Shown here one piece after another: positions 1 to 6,112 of a stretch of DNA of 6,499 nt. Every line of letters begins with the position of its first letter. The stretch's first letter is position 1. Source of the DNA: Burkholderiales bacterium (lineage in GTDB: Bacteria; Pseudomonadota; Gammaproteobacteria; Burkholderiales; Burkholderiaceae_C); assembly GCA_947448105.1 (NCBI GenBank), contig CANFNE010000144.1:1-6499 (forward strand), given 5' to 3'. Made by a program: the position numbers and the translations under genes. The notes beneath the pieces are model-generated. The model did not search any database. It had not been told where the DNA came from and was given only the letters and a program-made list of their open reading frames with translations.

Positions 1-221
1 AAAACCCGGTGGTCGCCCCGGTCAATAAAGTGCTGTTTGGCGGATGGGAAGGCAACTGGATGGCTTTCAACAACGCCCACGACGTGGCGCTGCCCTATTC
101 GACCGGCCCCAAGCTGGGCTTTTTGATGTACCCCCAAGCCGAAACCGCCGCCGGCCGCCTGGGCCCCTACGCGCCTGACGCGTTCAAGTACCAGATCAGC
201 GCCAAGGAAATTTTGGGCTGA
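1..221 (+). CDS. 3' end of an unrecognised protein gene (5' part outside window)
   Basis: The frame is open from the left edge to a TGA at 219-221, giving about 72 C-terminal residues. The in-frame GTG at 9 is only an internal Val codon and has no ribosome binding site, so this is a gene tail and not a small gene. The peptide is rich in aromatic residues, Gly and Pro (for example FGGWEGNWMAFNNAHDVALP, then LGFLMYPQAET) and ends in AKEILG. It has no membrane segment. It reads like the compact end of a globular enzyme, but I cannot name the family and assign no function. A strong hairpin with a T-tract starts 22 bp after the stop, which fits the natural end of a transcription unit. Confidence 0.7.
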   Translation, partial: NPVVAPVNKVLFGGWEGNWMAFNNAHDVALPYSTGPKLGFLMYPQAETAAGRLGPYAPDAFKYQISAKEILG

Positions 222-242
222 TTGCGGGGATTTGCTAAATTG

Positions 243-268
243 AAAAACGCGGCCTAGGCCGCGTTTTT
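243..268. terminator. Bidirectional rho-independent terminator
   Basis: The 26 bases form a perfect palindrome: five A, a GC-rich core (CGCGGCCTAGGCCGCG), then five T. As RNA it folds into an 11-bp stem with a CTAG loop. Because the A-tract and T-tract are symmetric, it has a U-tail on either strand. It lies between the + strand gene ending at 221 and the minus-strand gene ending at 361, so it can end transcripts from both sides. Confidence 0.85.
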
Positions 269-360
269 CGTTATGGGCTTAGGCGGTGAGTGATCAGTGG
301 GAAACATCGCTCTCAAGCGATAAGCGCATGGGAGCGCGGTGTCGCAGCGACTTTGCATTG

Positions 361-1287
361 TTAAGCCGCCTCGCAGTTCGCCAACTCCGCCAGCGCCCGC
401 AAGGCCCGCTGGCTTTCAAAGCGCAGCGCCTGGCCGCTCACCGGGTCGGTAAAAGCGATGGACTTGGCCAGCAGTTGCAGCGGTTTGGCGTAGTCGGCGC
501 TGCCTTCGGGCGTGAGAGTGGGGTAAATGCCATCGCCCACCAGTGGCAGCCCCAGCGCCGCCATGTGCACGCGCAGCTGGTGGCGCTGACCGGTGACGGG
601 TTCGAGTTGGTAGCGCGCCCATGGCCCCAAATTTTCTAGCGGCGTAATCAGCGTAAGCGCGTTGGCTGGGCCGTCTACCTCGCATTGCTGCATGAAGTGG
701 TCGCTCTCAGCGATACGGCTTTCGCGGCGCAGCGGCCAGGGCAGCGCAGGGTTCCAGGGGGCGATGGCCTGGTAGGTTTTGGCCACTTGGTGGTTGCGAA
801 ACAGGGCGTGGTAGGCGTCGCGGGTGACGGGGTTGACCGAGAACAGCACCAGCCCGGCGGTGTCGCGGTCAATGCGGTGGATGGGCACCAAGTCGTTCAG
901 GCCTAGCTTGTTTTTCAGGCGCACCAGCACGGTTTCTTGCAGGTATTTGCCTGAGGGCATGACGGGCAAGAAATGCGGTTTGTCCACGACCAGCAGGTGC
1001 GCGTCTTGGTGCAGCAGCACTGCGTCAAACGGAATTTTGGGCTCGGGCGGCAGGGCGCGAAAGTAATAGACGCGCAAACCGGGAATGTACGGCGCGCCGC
1101 AGGCCAGTGTGTGGCCCAGGTCGCAGCTCACCGCGCCAGACGCCATGCGCTCTAACCACCGCGCGCGCGCCACGCCGGGAAAGCGCTCAACCAAAAAATC
1201 GAGCACCGTGGGCCAAGGGCCCAGGGGCAGCACGACGCTGCTGGGGCCTACGCCATCGCGCAGCGCCGGGGTGTGCGGGAACTTCAT
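361..1287 (-). CDS. RluA-family RNA pseudouridine synthase
   Basis: The 308-residue protein should isomerise specific uridines in rRNA or tRNA to pseudouridine in the cytoplasm. The signature HRIDRDTAGLVL lies at residues 137-148; Asp140 is the expected catalytic aspartate of the RluA family. The second family motif, GQRHQLRVHMAALGLPLVGD, is at 233-252. An upstream block, LLVVDKPHFLPVMPSGKYL (98-116), matches the usual 'VVDKP' strand. Residues about 24-80, with ERFPGV..ARWLERM..GAV and a YYFRALPPEP linker, look like a degenerate S4-type RNA-binding region. This architecture is common in Burkholderiales proteins annotated only as 'pseudouridine synthase', so I give no Rlu/Tru symbol and do not know the target site. 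It is the last gene of the minus-strand run, 46 bp after trmB. No good Shine-Dalgarno sequence precedes the ATG, which may mean coupling to trmB translation. Confidence 0.93.
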   Translation of the reverse strand: MKFPHTPALRDGVGPSSVVLPLGPWPTVLDFLVERFPGVARARWLERMASGAVSCDLGHTLACGAPYIPGLRVYYFRALPPEPKIPFDAVLLHQDAHLLVVDKPHFLPVMPSGKYLQETVLVRLKNKLGLNDLVPIHRIDRDTAGLVLFSVNPVTRDAYHALFRNHQVAKTYQAIAPWNPALPWPLRRESRIAESDHFMQQCEVDGPANALTLITPLENLGPWARYQLEPVTGQRHQLRVHMAALGLPLVGDGIYPTLTPEGSADYAKPLQLLAKSIAFTDPVSGQALRFESQRALRALAELANCEAA

Positions 1288-1333
1288 GGCGCGCGCTCAG
1301 AAACTTGGGCGCACTGCCTGGCACGCCAGGGCG

Positions 1334-2110
1334 CTAGATGCGCTCAAACACCACATCCCACACGCCGTGGCCGAGTTTGATGCCCCGGTTCTCAAACTTG
1401 GTGAGCGGCCGGTAATGCGGCTTGGGCGCGTATCCCAGCAGCTCGGGGTGCGCGGTGGCGGCGCGGTTGGAAAGCGTGGGCTCGGCGCTCAGCACTTCCA
1501 AAATCTGCTCGGCGTAGGGTTGCCAGTCGGTGGCGCAGTGCAGGTAGCCGCCCACTTTGAGGCGCTGCGCGAGTTTGGCAATCAGCGGCGCCTGGATCAG
1601 GCGGCGTTTGTTGTGCTTGGTCTTGTGCCAAGGGTCGGGGAAGAAAATATGCACGCCGTCCAGGCTTTGCAGCGGCAGCATGTGGTCTATCACTTCCACC
1701 GCGTCATGGGCGCAAATGCGGATGTTGTGCAGGTCGTGTTCGCCAATGCGCTTGAGCAGCGCGCCCACGCCGGGTTCGTGCACCTCGCAGCACACAAAGC
1801 GCGTCTCGGGCATCACGCCCGCGATATGCGCCGTGGCCTCGCCCATGCCAAAGCCGATCTCCAGCACCACGGGGTGCGGCGCGTTGGCGGGTTCACCGGG
1901 CAGGGGCGGGAACACGGTCTTGAAGTCGAGCAATTCGTCTTGGTAAGGCAGCAAGAACTGCGGCCCGAGCACATCGACCGCCTTGGTTTGCCCGGCCGTC
2001 ATGCGCCCGGCGCGCTTGACGAAGCTTTTGATGCCGCGCATATAGACCTTTGGCACCTCAGACGTGGCGGTTTCGGGAGCAATGGGCAGGGGGGGAGATT
2101 CAGACGTCAT
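1334..2110 (-). CDS. trmB: tRNA (guanine-N7-)-methyltransferase
   Basis: The 258-residue enzyme transfers a methyl group from S-adenosylmethionine to N7 of guanosine 46 in the tRNA variable loop. It is a Rossmann-fold class I methyltransferase. Visible TrmB hallmarks are IKSFVKRAGRMT (27-38), the SAM-binding motif VLEIGFGMGE (82-91), the catalytic-region motif FFPDPWHKTKHNKRR (156-170), ATDW (193-196) and the C-terminal RPLTKFENRG (234-243). The set is complete and the length is close to the E. coli protein (about 239 residues). The start at 2110 has no clear ribosome binding site. An alternative ATG at 2041 (Met24) is preceded by AAAGG at good spacing and would give 235 residues while keeping every motif. 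The 46-63 bp gaps to both neighbours suggest cotranscription with gluQ and the pseudouridine synthase. Confidence 0.95.
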   Translation of the reverse strand: MTSESPPLPIAPETATSEVPKVYMRGIKSFVKRAGRMTAGQTKAVDVLGPQFLLPYQDELLDFKTVFPPLPGEPANAPHPVVLEIGFGMGEATAHIAGVMPETRFVCCEVHEPGVGALLKRIGEHDLHNIRICAHDAVEVIDHMLPLQSLDGVHIFFPDPWHKTKHNKRRLIQAPLIAKLAQRLKVGGYLHCATDWQPYAEQILEVLSAEPTLSNRAATAHPELLGYAPKPHYRPLTKFENRGIKLGHGVWDVVFERI

Positions 2111-2173
2111 AAATGGGAGCGGGGTGCAGAGCGTGCGCAGGCAAGAGGCGCCAGTGCGGCGAAGTGCGCGATT

Positions 2174-3124
2174 TTAGGGGCTGGGTGGCAGCCAGGGTGC
2201 GACCGGCGAGCCACCGTGGGCGGCGACCAGCGCAGTCCAGGCGGCCAGCGCCTGCGGCACCGGCCCCGTTTGCGCGGGCCAGCCCAGCACGGCGGCTGCT
2301 GCGTTGAGCGCCTGCAAGGGGCTGGACAAGTCCAGTGCCTGCGCGCCGTTTTGTTTGGACAACTTGGCGCCATCTGCACCCAGCACCAGCGGCGTATGAA
2401 AATACTGTGGCACGGGCAGGCCCAGGCAGCGCTGCAGCCAGATCTGGCGCGCGGTGTTGTCGGCCAGGTCCTGGCCGCGCACCACATGGCTGATGCCCTG
2501 GGCCGCGTCGTCCACCACCACGACGAGTTGGTAGGTCCAACAGCCGTCTGCGCGCTGCAGCACAAAGTCGCCCACGGCCTGCGCCACGTCTTGTGCCTGC
2601 GGTCCCAGGCGGCGGTCGTTCCAAGTGATGTTGGCGCTGCCGCCGGGCAACTGTCCCTGGGGAGCCAGGGGCACGTCGGTGCGCAAGCGCCAGGCACTGG
2701 CGCGCGCCAGCGGGTGCGATAGTCCCAGGCGACAGCTACCGGGATAAACCAACTCGGCATGGCGGGTGCGGGTGTGGCCTTGTGCCGCCAAGGCGATTTC
2801 GATGTCTTTGCGCGAGCAAGAGCAGGCGTAGGCCAGGCCTTGGGCCATCAGTTGCTCTAGCGCCGCCCGATACAGCGCCGTGCGCTGGCTTTGCCAGACC
2901 GGCGGCGCGTCCGGGTGCAGCCCGCAGGCGCTGAGTTGTTGCACGATGGTTTGGTCCACGCCTGCCACGGTGCGGGGCGTGTCCACGTCTTCGATGCGCA
3001 GCAGCCATCGCCCGCCGTGGGCACGGGCATCAAGCCAGCTGGCCAGCGCCGCCACCAGCGAGCCCGCGTGCAAGGGCCCGGTGGGCGAGGGCGCAAAGCG
3101 CCCCACGTAGCCCCTGCCCGCCAT
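2174..3124 (-). CDS. gluQ: Glutamyl-Q tRNA(Asp) synthetase (GluQRS, YadB)
   Basis: The enzyme activates glutamate with ATP and attaches it to the queuosine base at position 34 of tRNA(Asp), independently of the aminoacyl acceptor end. It is a paralogue of the GluRS catalytic core without the anticodon-binding domain. Counting from the GTG at 3127, RFAPSPTGPLHAGSL (10-24) contains the HIGH-type motif, RIEDVDTPR (44-52) follows, and the putative zinc ligands are Cys102, Cys104, Tyr128 and Cys132, the CxC...YxxxC pattern of YadB. VVVDDAAQGISHVVRGQDL (203-221) and the KMSKS-type KLSKQN (255-260) complete the core. About 316 residues matches E. coli (308). I chose the ATG at 3124 because AAGG lies 7 bases upstream; the GTG at 3127 would add one residue. 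It starts 36 bp after the flavoprotein gene and precedes trmB. Confidence 0.95.
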   Translation of the reverse strand: MAGRGYVGRFAPSPTGPLHAGSLVAALASWLDARAHGGRWLLRIEDVDTPRTVAGVDQTIVQQLSACGLHPDAPPVWQSQRTALYRAALEQLMAQGLAYACSCSRKDIEIALAAQGHTRTRHAELVYPGSCRLGLSHPLARASAWRLRTDVPLAPQGQLPGGSANITWNDRRLGPQAQDVAQAVGDFVLQRADGCWTYQLVVVVDDAAQGISHVVRGQDLADNTARQIWLQRCLGLPVPQYFHTPLVLGADGAKLSKQNGAQALDLSSPLQALNAAAAVLGWPAQTGPVPQALAAWTALVAAHGGSPVAPWLPPSP

Positions 3125-3160
3125 CACAGCGCCTTGCGCATACCGAGCTGCAAGCCGGAT

Positions 3161-4213
3161 TTAGCCGACGGCGAGCGCCAGTTCCAGCCCGGAGACAAAG
3201 GCGTTTTCCACCCGGTGGCCCAGGCACCAGTCGCCGCACAGGCCCAGACCCGTTTTGGCGCTCCAGACATGGCTTTGGCCCAGAGGCTGGCCGGTCTTGG
3301 CATACAACCAGCGGTGCGATTCCACATGGCTGGGTTCGGCACGGATGCCGGTGACTTCGGAGAAGGCTTTGATCAACTTGCCCTCGACGCGGGCTTTGGT
3401 GTCGTTCACATGCTCTTGCGACCAGGCGGCGCTGGCCTGCACCGTCCAGCGCTCTACGCTGCTGCGCCCGGGTTTGCTCGATTCACGTGCCAGCCAGGCG
3501 ATGCGGTGGTGCGTGCTGCGCGCGGCGTTCCATTGCGGGCCCAGGGTAGTCAGGCCAGGTTGCACCGCTTGCGGGAATGCCAGCATCAACGTCCAGCAGG
3601 GGTCTACGGTAACTGCGGCGAGCTTTTTCTGGATGGCCGCGCTGGGGCGGCGTGATTTGGGCACAGTCTCCAGCAGTGCGATGGCCTGCGGGCTGGGCAC
3701 GGCCAGCAGCACCGCGTCGAAACCGGCATAGACGTGGGTGCTGTCGTCGCTGCCCACGGTGCGCAGTTGCCACAGGGCTTTGTCCATGGCGTCGGTCTCG
3801 ATGTGGGTGACGCGGGTGTCAAACAGCATGGAATCGGCCAGCGGTGCAGCCCAGGTCTTCACCAGGGCGCTCATGCCGGGCTTGGCCACCCAGTGCGGCT
3901 CGCGTGCGGGCAGACCAGCGGCGGCCACGCGTCCGCGCTCGTCGAGGACCTGCACCATGTTGGCGCTCCAGGGGCGGCAGGTTTTAGGGGTGGTTTGCAG
4001 GGCTTCAACAAAGCGCGGGTCGCGCACAGTGAAGTACTGCGCGCCGTGGTCAAACGTGCCAAACGGGCTGCTGCGGGTGGACATGCGTCCGCCCAAGCCC
4101 CGGCTTTTCTCAAAAATCGTCACGCTGTTGCCAGCTTGCACCAGGGTGCGGGCGCAGGTGATGGCGGCCAGGCCGCCTCCGACGATGGCGATGTTTTTGG
4201 GCACTGCTTGCAT
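3161..4213 (-). CDS. Renalase-like FAD/NAD(P)-dependent oxidoreductase (COG3380 type)
   Basis: This 350-residue flavoprotein has the amine-oxidase/renalase fold. From the ATG at 4213 the N-terminal dinucleotide-binding strand reads NIAIVGGGLAA (7-17), with the ribose-binding acid at Glu35 in FEKSRGLGGRMSTR (34-47). FDHGAQYFTVRDPRF (54-68) follows and is typical of the renalase-like group. The C-terminal FAD motif GLCGDWCLG...VENAF..GLELA lies at about 324-347. Bacterial renalases oxidise isomeric dihydro-NAD(P) forms back to usable NAD(P)+; whether this homologue does so is inference. I chose 4213 because AGGAG sits 5 bases upstream of this ATG. The longer frame from 4255 adds 14 unconserved residues before the Rossmann strand. 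No signal peptide is seen, so it is probably cytoplasmic. It lies 65 bp after the LysR gene and 36 bp before gluQ. Confidence 0.88.
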   Translation of the reverse strand: MQAVPKNIAIVGGGLAAITCARTLVQAGNSVTIFEKSRGLGGRMSTRSSPFGTFDHGAQYFTVRDPRFVEALQTTPKTCRPWSANMVQVLDERGRVAAAGLPAREPHWVAKPGMSALVKTWAAPLADSMLFDTRVTHIETDAMDKALWQLRTVGSDDSTHVYAGFDAVLLAVPSPQAIALLETVPKSRRPSAAIQKKLAAVTVDPCWTLMLAFPQAVQPGLTTLGPQWNAARSTHHRIAWLARESSKPGRSSVERWTVQASAAWSQEHVNDTKARVEGKLIKAFSEVTGIRAEPSHVESHRWLYAKTGQPLGQSHVWSAKTGLGLCGDWCLGHRVENAFVSGLELALAVG

Positions 4214-4278
4214 TGGTTCTCCTAAGGTCGGGTGTCGCAGCCACTGTACACGCACTTAGTGCGCCACTGGCGTGGGTA

Positions 4279-5220
4279 TTACCCCATGCGCTGCGCGTCA
4301 AGCAGGGCGGCGCGGGTGGTGGCGCTGTCGAGTTGTTGCAGCCACCATTGCAAGGCGCGGCCCTGGGCGCTGCCTTTGCCCGCACGCCAGGCGTAGTAGA
4401 CGGTGACTTGCTGTGCGGGCCGCTCGGTACGCTTGGCCACCAGCCGACCGCTGGCCAGGTAGGGTGCCGCCAGGGTCAGGGGCAGGTTGCCACCGCCCAA
4501 GCCCCGCAGTTGGGCGTCGATCTTGGTCTGCATGCTGGCCACGGTAAATACGTCCTGGCCGTTCAGCAAACCAAAAGTAAGGCCCGCACCACGCTGCACC
4601 GAATCTGCCACGGCGACGGCGCGGTGCATTTGCAGGGTGGCGTCGCTTAAGGGTTCGGGCACTGAAGCAAGCGGGTGGTGGGGTGCCACCGCAAAGACAA
4701 AAGACACGGTACCCAGCACCCGCGTTTGCACACCGGCGTGGGCTGACGCGTCGGGCCCCACGCCAAAGGCCAGATCGGCCTGGCCTGAGGTGAGCGCCTC
4801 CAGCGTTCCAGCCAAGGTTTCGTCCCGCAGGCGCAGCCGGGTCGGTGGCGATTGGGCTAAAAATCCTGCGCACAAGTCCATGACCGTCGACTTGGCGATG
4901 ATGGTGTCCACAGCCACCGTAAATTGCGATTCCCAGCCCGTGGCCACGCGCTTGACCCGGTTGGCCACCGCGTCAATCTCGGCCAGCAGGCGCTTGGCCT
5001 CGCGCAGCAGTTCGGCACCGGCCTCGGTAGGTTTTGCTTGACGCGAATTGCGGTCGTACAGCAGCACGTCGAGTGCCTCTTCAATCTGGCGCACCCGGTA
5101 GCTCAGGGTGCTAGGCACCAAATTCAGGGCGCGCGCGGCGGCGGCAAAGCTGCCCGTGGCGTCAATCGTTTGCAGCATATAGAGTGCGTCTGGCGTCAAT
5201 ATGTCTCGAGAAAATTGCAT
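4279..5220 (-). CDS. LysR-type transcriptional regulator, YhaJ-like
   Basis: The 313-residue DNA-binding regulator has a winged helix-turn-helix at about residues 9-68: LTPDALYMLQTIDATGSFAA (8-27), then PSTLSYRVRQIEEALDVLLY (36-55). A linker helix precedes the periplasmic-binding-protein-like effector domain (about 93-300). The HTH, the GWESQFTVAVDTII strand that opens the effector domain and the AVADSVQRGAGLTFGLLNGQ segment resemble E. coli YhaJ, from memory of that sequence. YhaJ responds to dinitrotoluene-derived or quinone-like aromatics and sits beside the pirin gene yhaK. Here too the next gene, divergent and 88 bp away, encodes a pirin, so it probably controls that gene and itself. The true effector is unknown. 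The start has no obvious Shine-Dalgarno sequence, but the N-terminus fits the family. Confidence 0.92.
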   Translation of the reverse strand: MQFSRDILTPDALYMLQTIDATGSFAAAARALNLVPSTLSYRVRQIEEALDVLLYDRNSRQAKPTEAGAELLREAKRLLAEIDAVANRVKRVATGWESQFTVAVDTIIAKSTVMDLCAGFLAQSPPTRLRLRDETLAGTLEALTSGQADLAFGVGPDASAHAGVQTRVLGTVSFVFAVAPHHPLASVPEPLSDATLQMHRAVAVADSVQRGAGLTFGLLNGQDVFTVASMQTKIDAQLRGLGGGNLPLTLAAPYLASGRLVAKRTERPAQQVTVYYAWRAGKGSAQGRALQWWLQQLDSATTRAALLDAQRMG

Positions 5221-5308
5221 TGTGGAAGGCTATTAGGTGAATATTATTGAATGATGCCATCAAATGGCTTGTGCGTCCGCTCGCCGGTTGGGAACTACGA
5301 TCAACACC
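5221..5308. promoter_or_regulatory. Divergent promoter/operator region between lysR-type and pirin genes
   Basis: These 88 bases separate two divergent start codons. Bases 5231-5265 are strikingly AT-rich against the GC-rich genes. They contain an imperfect dyad at 5243-5255 (ATTATTGAATGAT, five of six pairs around 5249) and a second inverted repeat at 5256-5268 (GCCAT-CAA-ATGGC). A TAATAT hexamer on the minus strand (5241-5246) could be the -10 box of the regulator gene, but I find no good -35 partner. By LysR-family precedent, the regulator would bind here and control both directions. The exact sites are inference. Confidence 0.5.
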
Positions 5309-6010
5309 ATGATCACACTACGCAAATCGTCCGAGCGCGGCTACGCCGACCACGGCTGGCTCAAATCCTTCCACAGTTTTTCCTTTGCCGGGTATTACGA
5401 CCCGGCGCACATGGGCTGGGGCAATTTGCGCGTCATCAACGAAGACCGCATTGCACCGGGCATGGGCTTTGGCACCCACGGCCACCGCGACATGGAAATC
5501 ATCAGCTATGTGATGTCGGGCAACCTGGCGCACAAAGACAGCATGGGCAACGTCAAGGGCATTCCGCCGGGCGACGTGCAGCGCATGAGCGCGGGCAGCG
5601 GGGTGCAGCACAGCGAGTTCAACCACGCGCCCGACGCCACCACGCATTTCTTCCAAATCTGGATTGAGCCCCATGTACGCGGCATCCCGCCGAGCTACGA
5701 GCAGAAAACTTTTGCGGCGACTGAGAAGCAGGGCCAGTTGCGCTTGGTGGCTTCACCTGACGCGGCGCTGGGTTCGGTGTTAATCCACGCGGACGCCAAG
5801 TTGTACAGCGGCTTGTTTGACGGTGCCCAGTCCGCCACGCTGGCGCTCGACCCGGCGCGCAAGGCCTACGTGCAGGTACTGTGCGGCTCCATCTGCGCCA
5901 ACGGCCAGGCCCTGGCCACCGGCGACGCAGCGCTGCTGTCTGGCGAAAGCCAGCTGGCGCTGACCGACGGGCTCGACGCGGAAGTGCTGGTGTTTGACCT
6001 GAGCGCCTGA
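5309..6010 (+). CDS. Pirin family protein (YhhW-like, probable metal-dependent bicupin)
   Basis: This 233-residue protein has the pirin bicupin fold; bacterial members include quercetin 2,3-dioxygenases such as E. coli YhhW. The N-terminus MITLRKSSERGYADHGWLKS is characteristic. The first cupin holds GFGTHGHRDMEI (53-64) and MSAGSGVQHSEFN (93-105). His57, His59, His101 and Glu103 line up with the metal-binding tetrad of human pirin (His56, His58, His101, Glu103), so an iron or similar metal site is intact. RYEQ-type PPSYEQ (127-132) and LVASPDAALGS (146-156) lead into the second cupin. I placed the start at 5309 because the family begins MI.LRK; an in-frame ATG at 5264 adds 15 unconserved residues. 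The upstream Shine-Dalgarno sequence is weak. The natural substrate is unknown: enzyme, redox sensor or transcription cofactor are all known roles for pirins. Confidence 0.93.
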   Translation: MITLRKSSERGYADHGWLKSFHSFSFAGYYDPAHMGWGNLRVINEDRIAPGMGFGTHGHRDMEIISYVMSGNLAHKDSMGNVKGIPPGDVQRMSAGSGVQHSEFNHAPDATTHFFQIWIEPHVRGIPPSYEQKTFAATEKQGQLRLVASPDAALGSVLIHADAKLYSGLFDGAQSATLALDPARKAYVQVLCGSICANGQALATGDAALLSGESQLALTDGLDAEVLVFDLSA

Positions 6011-6017
6011 GTTCCCT

Positions 6018-6056
6018 GTGCGCGATCAGCCTCCGCCGTCGCCCACGTCTTTTTTT
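6018..6056 (+). terminator. Possible weak terminator after the pirin gene
   Basis: The arms GTGCGCGA (6018-6025) and TCGCCCAC (6039-6046) pair at seven of eight positions around a 13-base loop. They are followed after three bases by seven T (6050-6056). The start lies 7 bp after the pirin stop. The large loop and the mismatch make it weaker than a textbook terminator. Confidence 0.4.
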
Positions 6057-6060
6057 CCCT

Positions 6061-6090
6061 TGGCGACCCCGTGTTGGGGTTGCTGTTTTT
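6061..6090 (+). terminator. Possible rho-independent terminator between pirin and flavodoxin genes
   Basis: TGGCGACCCC (6061-6070) can pair with GGGGTTGCTG (6076-6085) around a GTGTT loop, using seven Watson-Crick and three G-U pairs. Five T follow directly (6086-6090). It sits 22 bp before the next ATG. It may end or attenuate pirin transcripts before the flavodoxin-type gene. Confidence 0.45.
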
Positions 6091-6112
6091 CTTGAACTTC
6101 TGGAGTTACTTT

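Noticed and set aside
1317..1330. Hairpin CCTGGC-AC-GCCAGG between trmB and the pseudouridine synthase gene
   Set aside because: The stem is short, has a two-base loop and no T-tract on either strand, so I do not call it a terminator.
1085..2722. 545-residue open frame on the + strand, antisense to trmB, gluQ and the pseudouridine synthase
   Set aside because: It lies opposite three well-supported genes, spans their gaps and has no recognisable motif. High GC at third codon positions of the real genes removes stops from the opposite strand, so long shadow frames are expected.
2107..2760. 217-residue minus-strand frame inside gluQ
   Set aside because: It is an alternative frame within gluQ, rich in Arg, Pro, Trp and Cys, and without family features.
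2891..3655. 254-residue open frame on the + strand, antisense to gluQ and the flavoprotein gene
   Set aside because: It crosses the boundary between two real genes on the other strand, lacks motifs and has a composition typical of antisense GC-rich frames.
4214..4255. N-terminal extension of the renalase-like protein to an ATG at 4255
   Set aside because: The internal ATG at 4213 has AGGAG at ideal spacing and lies at the expected distance from the Rossmann motif.
4241..4269. CCACTG direct repeat flanking a small hairpin (4251-4263) between the LysR and flavoprotein genes
   Set aside because: A 6-base repeat and a 5-bp stem are expected by chance in this composition. I see no matching promoter or known operator, so it is noted only as the content of the gap.
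5264..5308. Upstream start for the pirin protein at 5264
   Set aside because: The added 15 residues are unconserved, and the ATG lies inside an inverted repeat of the control region with no ribosome binding site.
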